Below are positions 44,980 to 55,145 of a stretch of DNA of 64,000 bases, in pieces; the stretch's first letter is position 1; every line of letters begins with the position of its first letter. Source of the DNA: Valencia hispanica (Eukaryota; Chordata; Actinopteri; Cyprinodontiformes; Valenciidae); the NCBI GenBank assembly GCA_963556495.2, contig OY747716.1, positions 32,414,818 through 32,478,817 of the forward strand. The letters are read 5' to 3'. The notes under the pieces were generated by a model. The model was not told the origin of the DNA, did no database searches, and was given only the letters and a program-made list of their open reading frames with translations. The position numbers and the translations under genes are program-made.

Positions 44980-45560
44980 TTAATCAGAGAAGCAGAATCT
45001 TCTGAAAGGAAAACTATTTGCCCGTTTTCCAGTAGGAGATACAACAAGCATGTGAAAGATGGTGCTCTGGTCATATGAGATCAAAATGGAGCTTTTTAGG
45101 CAAAACAGTATATGTGTTGAAAATGTGATACTGCACATTACCCTAAACACACCACACCAATGATAAAACATGGAGGTGATAGCATCATGCTGTGGCATTG
45201 TTTTTTTTTTTTGTTTGTTTGTTTTTTAGCAGGGACAGGAGATCTGGTCAAAGTACTTGGGAAGATATAGCTAAAAAATTAGCAGCCCTGGATGAAAACC
45301 TGTCAGAGTGTGCCAAATTATTGGTGCTGGGGTGATAGTTTTACTTCCAGCTAAACCACAACCCAAACATACAGCCAGAGAGACAAAACAAAGGTTTGGA
45401 AGTTAGCTTGTTAACCTTACAGTTGCACAATGAAAGTCCAATTGAGAATCTATGTAATACTTGAAGATTTATGTTGCCAGTTTTGAGAGCTTGAAGCCTG
45501 AGCATAAAGTGTTTTAAACAGAAAAATGTGCAAAAATTTCAACCTTTAGATGTGCAAAGC
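44980..45560 (+). pseudogene. Tc1-like transposase remnant
   Basis: Degraded Tc1 coding sequence: a 'ggtgatagcatcatgctgtgg' region (GGSIML-W block, 45173-45197), a T-rich interruption (45201-45224), 'caacccaaacatacagccag' where the second Asp region is expected, then 'ccaattgagaatct' (the NPIEN block, 45438-45455) with the Glu codon kept. Stops and gaps in every frame. Confidence 0.75.
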
Positions 45561-45746
45561 ATTGACTTAGGGTGCTAAATACTAATGTGTGTCATTCTCT
45601 CTTTAAATTTCTATTTGCATGAACTTTCCTTCCACTTAATTTGTGTTGGTCTATCACATAAAAACCCAATGAAATTCAAAAAGATTTATGCTTTTAGCTT
45701 GACAAAAAAAACATTCAAAGAATATTAATAATTTTACAAGGCTCTG

Positions 45747-46683
45747 TATGCAGCAGCGAATGGCTATATCTGAGCACTGGATTTGAGGGACTAGGCATTA
45801 TAAGGAATTGCTTTTATACACTATACACATTAAAGAACGATTAAACACATCCAAGATTAAACACATCTATCATGTTTTCTGCGCTGCAAGCTAATGGAAA
45901 TAATATCAGCCAGTCAGGTGTGTCAGGTGTTGGGCACTGAATTTATTCCAGAGTGATAGCACAGTCACTTTATTACACAGAGTAAGCATAATATGAATAT
46001 ATGGAGTATTAAATAGAATATCAAAACAGAAGGCGGAGAAGAGCTAACCTCAGGCCAAATGCAAATGCCCTGTAGCATAAATGCATGACAAAAATCTACT
46101 TAACGCAAGTGAGTCATAGCAGCAAGATGGGGGAATTGAGAAAAGTGGAAACACTGACCTTTACTATGGTAATATTAATATGTAGGGATGTCCTACAACA
46201 GGAGGATGTATCCATTTTATTTACATCGAGCTGTTTCTTTCTTAGCAAAGCTGAAACAGAAACAAAGTGTGTTGACCTGTGAAAAGCTCTTGTCTTCCCA
46301 GGTTTCTTAAATAAAATCCCTTATCCAGTCTGATAGTCTCTTTGAGCCCATGAAAAGAATACATTACTCAAAATATCTATTATTAATATGTACTGTCTTG
46401 TGTGCAGACTCTAAACTATCACACATAGGGCTTTCATCTCTTGATAAAAACAAATGAGCTTTTCTTCCAGTTGTTTGGGTGTGCATCAGAGGAATTCATC
46501 TATCCACTGTGGTCCAGATAAAATATTCACTGCACTGTATGCACCCTTGTGCAGTCTCTGTGCAAAACACACAGCATAGCACAATAAAGACAAGAGGGCA
46601 GAGTGTGCTCCAGATGGCATTGCTACTGTGTTGTGGATGGTGGCAGTGGCTATTTGGGCAATATGAAGAATGACTTGAGGCAC
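45747..46683. other. AT-rich intergenic DNA
   Basis: No supported feature. Confidence 0.5.
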
Positions 46684-46790
46684 AGGTAAGATTCACCTTC
46701 AGCAGGACATCAACCCAAAACATACAGCCTGGTCTAAAATGGAATGGTGTAGTTTAAAATTCAGTATGTGAACAAATGTAAAAAAGTTCA
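46684..46790 (+). pseudogene. Tc1-like transposase fragment, ~100 bp
   Basis: Reads 'caccttcagcaggacatcaa', then 'cccaaaacatacagcc' and 'aaaatggaatggtgtag', the block around the second catalytic Asp of the same Tc1 family as the 44.1-kb copy. Isolated fragment. Confidence 0.65.
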
Positions 46791-48346
46791 AAGACTGAGT
46801 GCTTTTACAACGCACTCTGAAACTACATTGCAGCAAATCTATGTCCATGTATGCAGTGGTTTTTCCACCCTGTTGGCTTCCAGTGTGACCATTGCGTCCT
46901 AAAGGGCAAAAATCTTCATCTCCTCCAGCTGTAAAACTTTTCAAAGTTTGTGATTGTGGCTGTATACAGCTTTGTACAAGCTCTAAATCTGGGACAATAG
47001 TCAGTCTGTTAATGTCTTAATTTATCATGTAAATCATTTTGCAAATTCCACTATCTTCTGTCATCCAGGAGCCTACCGTCCTTGTTCATACAGAGAAGCC
47101 CAGGCAAATCCTGTCATAAAGAGTGATGTAAAGAGATTTTCATGCATGTTCGTAGAGGCATGTAGCCAGTCATAAGTAATGAAAAACAAGCAGGCATATC
47201 AGAAAGAGCCCACAAGTGGACTGATTTTTGTGCATGAGCAACAGCTCTTCCAGGTCATCTGAGGTCTATGTTCGGAGGTGGATTTTTAAAATTATGATTA
47301 TGAAGCTGATGAGAGTAAAATAAAGCAAACCTGGCAGTAATGAGAATGAAGGGCATACATTTGTAGGTGGGATAATGCAGCTTGCGTGCCCACCCCCTTG
47401 AAACACCTCCACAGGTCGACCTCCGCCTCAGGTTAGGTATGTAATCAGATGTCAGAGTGTGTTAGTTCTCAGCAGGTCCTCCACCTTTGTTTTTTTCTTG
47501 TCTGCAAGTTCAGCCCACACACTCGCCAGCCATAAATTCACATCACAACAGCAGCAGCAGTAGCCTTGGCCACTCGTCAGCTTTGGTTTTCCCTCTCTGC
47601 TAAAACTTCACACTCGTTTCAGTCAAGGTCCATTGACTTTGTATGCCCTTAGTCCTCGTCTATAACACTTGTTACCTTGCATGTATTACATGGTCTGACA
47701 GACTCTTGCTGAGAGTAAAGGGAAAAATTGAAGGCAAAGAGGGAGAGTTGTCAAGTCACTGTGGTACATGGATTTATAAAATATGGTATTGTTATTTTAT
47801 TAGTTTTTTTTTTTTTTTTTAGCAGAGCACAAAATACCACTCAACATAAGCAGTTTTAGGGAGTCATGGAATTGTGATTTAGGTCACGTCTGAATTTACC
47901 TTAAAAAGCTTTGAGATTGCTGTAAATTCACAATTTCAATCAAAGGTTAAGATTTATCTTGGAACAAAAAAGGACAAGATCATAATGTGACCATAGTGAG
48001 CTGACATTTCTTGAAATCATCTCCGGATTGTGCCATGCAATCAATTTATTTTTATCTGTACTTTGCAGGGGTGTAACAGCAAAAATGTAAAAAAAAGAAT
48101 TCAATACAAATACAAAGCATCACCATAGCAAAATAACACAGACAAATTAGAACTCAAGAAGAACCCTTGACTTTCTGTTATAGCCAAATATAATATTTTT
48201 ATATATAATAAAGTCAGAAACTCTTAAAAACTCTTGTCTAGAGAAAAATGAATCACATTCAGCTTTTTCATTTTTTGTTAAAGCCTCAAGATAACTGTTT
48301 TTAAACAAGAAAGGTGGAGCTTTTTTGAACTACAGCTTTTACAATG
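46791..48346. other. Intergenic DNA
   Basis: No supported gene. A T run lies at 47806-47820. A short CAG run lies at 47550-47562. Confidence 0.5.
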
Positions 48347-48950
48347 ATGCAGAGTTCACACCGCCCAAAACGTCAACACCTAGAATGGCAAGATTACATG
48401 TTAAGTCTATGGTTGAGGCCGTCAGAGGAAGGTCAGAGTCTCTGCTGTGCTTTGTGTGCTTTGGCGGCAGCAATCTTTGAAGCTTTTGCATCTTTCCAAG
48501 CTTCAAAGCGGCAAAAGCCAGCAACACAGAAGTTCAGCTTGCTGAAATTTCGGCGTCGTCCCCTGAGCATCAACCAGTCAGAGCATCTCACTGTAGTGAC
48601 GTCGCTGCACATTTAAAGTAGCACTGAAAGCAAACCTCATCCATACGCAGCTCCTGGAGCAAGTAGTTAAACCCTCCAAACTCAGAACGCCTCTCAAGAA
48701 TGGGGTGTATCCACAAAGGGTGCTAATGCGCCCAACGTCTATGTTGTCTAGCTTTATTTACCAAATAAAGCCAAGCCAGTCTCTTGATATAATCCGCCAT
48801 TGTTTAACACATCTGGCAACAGAGGCCACAAACTCTTTTTTTGCTCAGCAAGCAGCCGGCTTTGCACGCTTCAGGCTTAAAAATGTTGCACAAAAGTCGC
48901 TTTGTGAGCGTTTTTAGACGGCAACAAAGCGTGCGGTGTGAACGCAGCAT
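48347..48950. mobile_element. Non-autonomous element with GTTCACACCG ends
   Basis: The left end ATGCAGAGTTCACACCGCCC and the inverse of the right end, ATGCTGCGTTCACACCGCAC, are similar over about 30 bp. TIRs of the form GCGTTCACACCG occur in Harbinger-type elements. No TWA duplication was seen. The interior has moderate GC and an internal inverted repeat ('ctttgaagctt' near 48474 with 'aagcttcaaag' near 48498). Not coding. Confidence 0.6.
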
Positions 48951-49660
48951 GACATACCAGCCAGACCACCAAGATGCAAGTGCAGTTGTTGTTTGGAAGA
49001 ATTAAGTTTGTTAGGTAAAACAAAAAGCATGTAATTATGCAGCATCTGTCAGTACAAAATACCTGTAGATATCCACAAATGAATTTATTTATTAAAAATA
49101 ATACCCCTCTCCTCCCAAATGTTCTTTCTACATATGTATCTATAATAATAAATTAATTTTCTCTGTACCTGAGCAAATGAAAGAACATTTGACTCCAAAT
49201 GCCATGTGAATATTTTAACTTCTCATCAAATCACATGTGTAGGCTCCAATTGATATTGGATGGCCAAAAGGTAAGGAAACAGCAGACTGACCCATTGAAC
49301 CTGAGTAATGTGACAGATGCGTCATTAGGAAAACAATTTTCAGACCACCATTAGAGAAACCCTTACAAGTACAAAAAATAATTATGCGGAGCAAAAGTGG
49401 GATGTGGTCAACATCTGTTTAGTTTTCCACCAAAATGGGAGTTTCTGGCTTTAAATTTCAGATTTTCTTTTGCTTATTTCACTACTTGGGGAAAAGCATA
49501 GATTAATGAACTTCCGATCTGAGATAATTTAGTGCATATGTTATTTTTATTTATATGTACTGCTTCACACTCACCATGTAGAAAACATTATTTACAAAAA
49601 TGACTTTCCAGCCAATTAGATCATTTATGTGTTTAAAAAATTATCAGAATTTCTCACTCA
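48951..49660. other. AT-rich intergenic DNA
   Basis: No supported feature. Confidence 0.5.
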
Positions 49661-49909
49661 ACGGCAACTGTGGCTCGGTGGGTAGTTAGATTGTAATGGG
49701 AGGGTTGTAGCTTGATTCCAGCTTTCGCCTGTCACATGTAGATGTGCCCCTGGGCAAGACACTTAACCCCTAGTCGCCTACCCATCTGTGTATCAATTTA
49801 TAAATGTGTGTGCATTTGTGAGTGTGAATGGGTGAATGTGGCTCCTGTGCAAAGTGCTTTGAGTGGTCAGTGTGACTAGAAATGCTCTACATAAGTTTAG
49901 TCCATTCAC
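49661..49909 (+). mobile_element. tRNA-derived SINE, second family
   Basis: Starts with a tRNA-like head: an A-box-like TGGCTCGGTGGG at 49671-49682 and a decayed B box 'tagcttgattcc' at 49709-49720. The body 'gggcaagacacttaacccc', 'gtgaatgggtgaatgtg' and 'aaagtgctttgagtggtca' is typical of a common fish SINE and ends 'tctacataagt-tagtccatt'. No clear duplication. Not coding. Confidence 0.82.
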
Positions 49910-50624
49910 TCTGTGTATTCACTGTAGTACAATAACAAATTAAGCATGAAGGCATGTACAGCCCTGGTACCTAGTTTTCTTCCACTAACACATTTCTGAG
50001 CTATCAGGTGAATAGAGAAGAAGAAACCAATTTCCAATTATACTTCATTCCAACTAACCATCCCTGACAACGATCAGTGTGGATCATAAACCTCAGCTCG
50101 AGCAGGTTTAAGTCTTGCCCAGTGAAGAAATTAACAAATATGACCTTTTTTGAGCACGTAAATCCTTAAATCACTGGCTGCAGCCATTATTGTTAACAAG
50201 CCCAATCCATCCATTTGTTCCCTTTGCTGCCTAAGACTGGCTGTAAACAGGCTATTAAAAAGGTCTGCCCATGTCTCAAGCGGCCTCTGGCCTTGGGCTT
50301 GCAGCACCGGCAATGGAGCTCTTAATGAGGCAGAAAATTAAAAGGTTTGGCTGGACACTGAAAGCTTGTTTCCTTCGGTGGAGTTTTTGTTTTCCATTCA
50401 TCTTCCTCTAGTCTCTTTTTCTCAATGTGGCCCTCCACTGTCATGGCAATAACATTGAAATTATAGGTGGTAATTATTTAATTTAATTAGCAAATGCCTT
50501 TTTATGTAAGACAGACGGACAAGGTATGTCTGTCTTACATATAGGAATTGAAAACAAAATTCTGTGTGAGAAAAAGTCAATATTGGGAAAATCTCATATT
50601 GGAACATTTGATGAATATGAATAT
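49910..50624. other. Intergenic DNA
   Basis: No gene. Contains the hairpin at 50503-50541. Confidence 0.5.
50503..50541. other. 14-bp perfect hairpin, 11-nt loop
   Basis: TATGTAAGACAGAC (50503-50516) pairs perfectly with 50528-50541. Too short for a typical microRNA precursor. Not flanked by any recognised element. Confidence 0.75.
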
Positions 50625-50815
50625 TGGTGTCACACCCTAATCAGCTCACTAACTCAATCATCTACAAAGCTTTCTTGAGCCTCTAAACAGTCTTTCAGTC
50701 TGGGTCAGTAGGCTACACAAGAATACCGCTAACTGGACAGATGTCCAGATAACAATAATTGAAATCCTTCACAAGGAGGGCAAGCCACAAAATGTCATTG
50801 CTTTTAGTCTTACCT
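50625..50815 (+). pseudogene. Tc1-like transposase N-terminal fragment
   Basis: A plus-strand frame reads 'RLHKNTANWTDVQITIIEIL', then 'HKEGKPQNVIAFSLT', which matches the start of the first helix-turn-helix region of a different Tc1 family. It is cut off by the following LINE copy. Confidence 0.55.
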
Positions 50816-51169
50816 AAACAATAGTGAATGCTTTGTGTCAATAGGCAACCTTTCATCAGAACACACAAAAACCACATGTAGGGTGCCTCAGAGCTCCATC
50901 CTGTGCTCCCTCCTATTTAATATGTACAATGCTAGGCAAGGCAAGGCAATTTTATTTGTATAGCACACTTTCAACAACAAGGTAATTCAAGGTGCTTTAC
51001 ATGATTAAGTGGTAAAATAAAAATAGCAGTAAAACACAGACAAAGCATATAAAGTAAAAACGGCAATAAAGCATGAAGCACACACAGATACATCAAAGCA
51101 TTACAAAGCATATAATGTAAAAACAACAGTAAAACAAAAAGAATACACAAAACATGATACAACAAAGCA

Positions 51170-51751
51170 TTACTCAAAGGCAACTCTAAACAGATACGTT
51201 TTTAGTTGTGATTTAAAAGACCTCAGTGTTTCAGCAGCTTTGCAGTTGTCTGGAACTTTATTCCAGATTAGAAGAGCATAGAAACTGAAAGCTGCATGTT
51301 TGGTTCCTATTCTAGGGATGTTGATTAGACTGGAATTAGAGGACCTGAGTGGTCTGGGGGGTTGGTATAGTGACAGCAGGTATTCGACATATTTTGGTGC
51401 TAAGCCATTCAATGATTTATAAACTAATAGAAGTATTTTGAAGTCTATTCTCTGAGCTACAGGGAGCCAGTGTAAGGACTTTAGAACTGGGGTGATGAGC
51501 TCTACTTTCCTCGTTCTAGTGAGGACACAAGCAGCAGCGTTCTGGATCAGCTGCAGTCTAAATGACTTTTTAGGCTGACCTGTGAAGATGCTGTTGCAGT
51601 AATCAATCCGACTAAAGATAAACGCATGGATGAGTTTTTCGAGGTCCTGTTGCAACATTAGTCCTTTAATTCTAGAAATTTTCTTCAGGTGGTAGAACGC
51701 TGACCTTGTTATTGCCTTTATGTGACCCTGGAGGTTCAGATCAGAGTCCAT
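51170..51751 (-). pseudogene. L2 ORF2 C-terminal part, minus copy
   Basis: 193 residues without a break: 'GHIKAITRSAFYHLKKISRI', 'FIFSRIDYCNSIFTGQPKKS', 'LQLIQNAAACVLTRTRK', 'SLHWLPVAQRIDFKILLLVY' and a C-terminal 'WNKVPDNCKAAETL' block. This is the thumb and C-terminal region of L2-type ORF2. The stop at 51172-51170 fits the natural end. It lies downstream of the foldback insertion in the coding direction, so it is no longer joined to the RT. Confidence 0.9.
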
Positions 51752-51892
51752 AACTACACCTAGATTTCTGGCCTGATCAGTAGTTCCTATCTGTATTAAC
51801 TGGAGCTGTTTGTTGATAGTTCCTCTTTAGTACGGTGTTCATTTTAGGACATCCTCAGACTCAGGTGTCAGATTCAGAAAAACATCCGTCAT

Positions 51893-52085
51893 CTTCAGAC
51901 AAAACTCCTTCAGCGTCAGAAAAACCTCTTTCATCCTCAGAAAAAACTGCTTCAACCCAAACGGCCTCAGAAAAATCTCTGTCATCCTCAGAAAAAACTG
52001 CTTCAACCCAAACGGCCTCAGAAAAATCTCTGTCATCCTCAGAAAAAACTGATTCAACCCAAACGGCCTCAGAAAAACTTCTCAA
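51893..52085. repeat. 51-bp unit array, left arm
   Basis: Three copies of the core; the plus-strand reading is a 17-residue Ser/Glu/Lys-rich period around 'TASEKSLSSSEK'. The period is a multiple of three, so frames stay open. Confidence 0.9.
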
Positions 52086-52355
52086 AGGAGTCAGGTCTCG
52101 GAAAAAACAGAGTCAGACGAAAAGTTATCAGAGTCGGGTATCAGACATCAGATGAAAATTAGTCGGGTTCCAGGAAAACCGCTGTCAGAAAAAGTGGAGT
52201 CAGACGAAAAAGTATTAAATGAAAAGTTATTAGAATTAGCTGAAAAATATCACGCGTCACGGACGAAGCTGAAGTTAGCTTGAAGTTAGCTACATTCGTA
52301 AATGTGTAAAGGGCAATTCCATTGAATCTTTGCTAGACTAGACTAGCAATTTGCT

Positions 52356-52690
52356 AATTTGCATTTTCACAAATAGAATAAAGGTTTCACAAATCAGAAA
52401 CAGAGTTTTAATGAATCTACATGCTGTGTAGAGTACTTCAGTCCAGATTTGAAGAGTCCAAGTATTGTAGATTTTGATCAGAACCTGGTCTAATATGGTC
52501 TGGATGGTAAAAATACCATAAAATGAACCTAATTTGCATTTTCACTAATAGAATAAAGGTTTCACAAATCAGAAACAGAGTTTCTATGAATCTACATGCT
52601 GTGTAGAGTACTTCAGTCCAGATTTGAAAAGTCCAAGTATTGCAGTTTTTGATCAGGACTTAGTTTAATGTAGTCTAGTCTAGCAAAGAT
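52356..52690. repeat. 175-bp direct duplication in foldback centre
   Basis: The phrase 'aatttgcattttcac-aata' starts at 52356 and again at 52531. About 150 bp match between the two, with few differences, including 'acatgctgtgtagagtactt'. Confidence 0.88.
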
Positions 52691-52918
52691 TCAATGGAAT
52701 TGCCCTTTACACATTTACAAATCGGAAGCTAACTTCAGCTTCGTCCGTGACTCGTGATATTTTTCAGCTAATTCTGATAACTTTTCATTTGAGACTTTTT
52801 CGTCTGATTCCACTTTTTCTGAAAGCGGTTTTCCTGAGACCTGACTAATTTTCATCTGATGTCTGATACCGGACTCTGATAACTTTTCGTCTGACTGTTT
52901 TTTCCGAGACCTGACTCC

Positions 52919-53440
52919 TTTGAGAAGTTTTTCTGAGGCCGTTTGGTTTGAAGCAGTTTTGTCTGAGGATGAAAGAGGTTTTTCTGACGCTGAGAGAGTT
53001 TTCTCTGAGGATGACAGAGATTTTTCTGAGGCCGTTTGGGTTGAAGCAGTTTTCTCTCAGGATGACAGAGATTTTTCTGAGGCTGTTTGGGTTGAAGCAG
53101 TTTTGTCTGAGAATAAAAGAGGTTTTTCTGACGCTGAGAGAGTTTTGTCTGAGGATGACAGAGATTTTTCTGAGGCCGTTTGGTTTGAAGCAGTTTTTTC
53201 TGAGGCTGACAGAGATTTTTCTGAAGCTGAAGGAGTTTTGTCTGAGGATGACAGAGATTTTTCTGAGGCCGTTTGGGTTGAAGCAGTTTTTTCTGAGGAT
53301 GACAGAGATTTTTCTGAGGCCGTTTGGGTTGAAGCAGTTTTTTCTGAGGATGACAGAGATTTTTCTGAGGCCGTTTGGGTTGAAGCAGTTTTTTCTGACG
53401 CTGAAGGAGTTTTGTCTGAAGATGACAGGTGTTTTTCTGA
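52919..53440. repeat. 51-bp unit array, right arm
   Basis: Seven copies of the core 'ctgaggcygtttggkttgaag' phrase (split: ctgaggc, gtttgg, ttgaag). Units of related sequence without the core lie between them. At least two frames per strand are open over more than 400 nt. Confidence 0.9.
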
Positions 53441-53547
53441 ATCTGACACCTGAGTTTGAGGATGTCCTAAAATGAACACCGTACTTCAGGTCCAAAAGTA
53501 ATTACTTCTGTTTTGTTTCTGTTCAGTTGGAGGAACTTATGACACAT

Positions 53548-54246
53548 CTATCCATTGATTTGCTCAATGCATTTACTTAGCGTTTGGATGGGCTCATAGT
53601 CACCTGGTGACATCGTAATGTAGAGCTGAGTATCATCTGCATAGTTATGGTAGCTAATCTTATTGGTTGTTATAATCTGGGCTAGTGGGAGCATGTAGAT
53701 ATTAAATAAGAGGGGCCAAAGGATGGAGCCCTGGGGCACCCCACATGTGATTTCTGTTTGTTCTGATGAAAAGTTTCCCATTGAAACAAAGAAGTTCCTG
53801 TTCTTTAGGTCAGACTCGGCCAAGTAATTTACCAGAGAGTCTGACCCAGCTCTCAGTCATTCTAGTAGTATATCATGATCAACAGTGTCAAATGCTGCAC
53901 TGAGATCCAACAGAACCAACACTGTGGTTCTACCACAGTCTGTATTTATGGGGATGTCATTGAAAACTTTGACGAGGGCATTCTCAGTGCTGTGGTGAGC
54001 ACAGAAACCAGACTGAAAAACATCAAAGCGGTTGGTCGTTGTTATGAAGCTATTTAACTGCTGAAACACAGCTTTTTCAATAATTTTACTGATGAATGGA
54101 AGATTAGAAATTGGCCTGTAGTTCTGCAGTAACGTGTTGTCCAGATTATTCTTTTTTAGCAGTGGTTTAATAACTGCTGTTTTTAAAGCCTGGGGGAAGA
54201 CATCTGACAGGAGGGATGAGTTCACTATTTGAATCAGATTAGACAC
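53548..54246 (-). pseudogene. L2 reverse transcriptase domain, minus copy
   Basis: One frame with an internal TGA at 53859-53857. The first part (54246-53857) has 'NYRPISNLPFISKIIEK', then 'FQSGFCAHHSTENALVKV' and 'VLLDLSAAFDTVDHDILL', that is RT motifs 1-3 with the first catalytic Asp. The second part (53823-53548) has '[20 protein letters not shown]' and the catalytic box 'YADDTQLY'. It ends at a stop where Trp is expected. The foldback insert follows 60 bp further on. Enzymatically dead. Confidence 0.9.
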
Positions 54247-54965
54247 AATGACAGGGAAAACTTTCTTAAGGAAATGCTACCCTTAGCCTAGAATATAACA
54301 ACCAATAAGATTAGTTACCATAACCATGCAGATGATACTCAGCTCTACATTACGATGTCATTAGCAAATGCATTAGGCAAATCAGTGCATGAATGTGCCA
54401 TATTTCTTTCCAGCTGAATAAAAATTAAAACTGAAGTAATTATTTTTGGACAAAACCTCTGATCAGGTCCAAAATCTAGGTGTAGAGAAATACATTTTGC
54501 AAGTTTATAAATCATTGAATGGCTTAGCACCAAAGTTTGTTGAAGATCTGTTGTCCTTATACCAACCCCCAGACCACTCAGGTCCTCTAATTCTAGACTG
54601 CTTAGCATACCTAGATTTAGAACAAAACATGGAGAAGCAGTTTTCAGTTTCTATGCACCTCTTATCTGGAGCAAACTTCCAGACCACTGCAAAGCTGCTG
54701 AAAGACTGAGTTCTTTTAAATTAAAGCTAAAACCCCATCTGTTAAGAGCTGCCTTGGATTAATTTATTATTAGCTGTAATGTCATACCAGTGGTATGTTT
54801 TAATGTCCTGTAATTTTTTTGTTTTTGATATTGAGTGTTTTGTTTTTATTGTTTCATTGCTGCTTTTAGTTTTTCCCCAATCATGTAAAGCACATTGAAT
54901 TGCCTTATTGCTGAAATAGTGCTTTCTAACTACATTTGCCCTGCTTTGCCATTGCTACCTTCGGG

Positions 54966-55137
54966 GCGTTCGTGTGGTGCAGTGGTTTAAAACAGCCACC
55001 CCTTGTTCAGAGGCCTTAGCGCTCAATGCAGTCATCCTAGGTCCAACTATAGCCCAAAGATATTTGCCAAGTGTCTCTCCCCTTTCTGTAACCTTTCCAC
55101 TGTCAATAAAGGCCACTGTGGCCACAAAACCCTTTTT
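54966..55137 (+). mobile_element. tRNA-derived SINE, third family
   Basis: The A box TGGTGCAGTGG lies at 54976-54986. The B box is decayed (near 55041). The body has 'cagaggccttagcgctc' and the tail 'caataaaggccactgtggcc', then 'acaaaaccc' and a T run. The family tail also occurs at 26.7 kb. Confidence 0.78.
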
Positions 55138-55145
55138 TTTTAAAG

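Larger units (their letters stand above)
44093..45746 (+). mobile_element. Tc1-like element with nested MITE
   Basis: The ends CAGTACCTTGCAAAAATATT and the inverse of CAGAGCCTTGTAAAATTATT match; similarity continues inward ('tttattgggattttatgtgat' in the left arm, its inverse in the right). The element carries a decayed transposase on the plus strand and a 304-bp MITE at 44249-44552. The TA duplication is lost on the left. Confidence 0.82.
51830..53484. mobile_element. Foldback element with 51-bp repeats in its arms
   Basis: The ends GTACGGTGTTCATTTTAGGA are inverse copies; the arms (51830-52340 and 52695-53484) are close to 95 % alike where I compared them. Each arm has an outer repeat array built from a 51-bp unit (three cores on the left, seven on the right) and a unique inner part, also inverted. 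The centre (52345-52690) is not inverted and contains a 175-bp direct duplication. Flanks are TTTA on the left and TTCA on the right, a possible 4-bp duplication with one mismatch. It lies inside the minus L2 copy. No transposase is visible, so it is non-autonomous. Confidence 0.88.
50935..54272 (-). mobile_element. L2-like LINE (minus), split by a foldback element
   Basis: A 7-bp duplication AATGCTA (50928-50934, 54273-54279) flanks it. The 3' end is a CCTTG-type tail at 50935-50946, preceded by 'gtgctatacaaataaaattg'. The 5' end starts inside the reverse-transcriptase domain, so it is 5'-truncated. Minus-strand protein blocks are in correct order on both sides of the foldback insert. Without that insert the copy is about 1.68 kb. 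Confidence 0.92.
50816..54952 (+). mobile_element. L2-like LINE (plus), split by a minus L2 copy
   Basis: The left part (50816-50934) encodes 'CRVPQSSILCSLLFNMYNA', the stretch just before the catalytic box. The right part (54273-54952) continues with '[17 protein letters not shown]' and then, after an internal deletion, 'VYKSLNGLAPKFVEDLLSLY' and the 3' end with 'catgtaaagcacattgaatt'. The two parts join perfectly at AATGCTA if the minus copy is taken out. Truncated at the 5' end and inactive. Confidence 0.88.

Noticed and set aside
52845..53495. A real Ser/Glu/Lys-rich protein of ~216 residues
   Set aside because: Several overlapping frames on both strands are equally open because of the 51-bp repeat. 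No start context or independent support.
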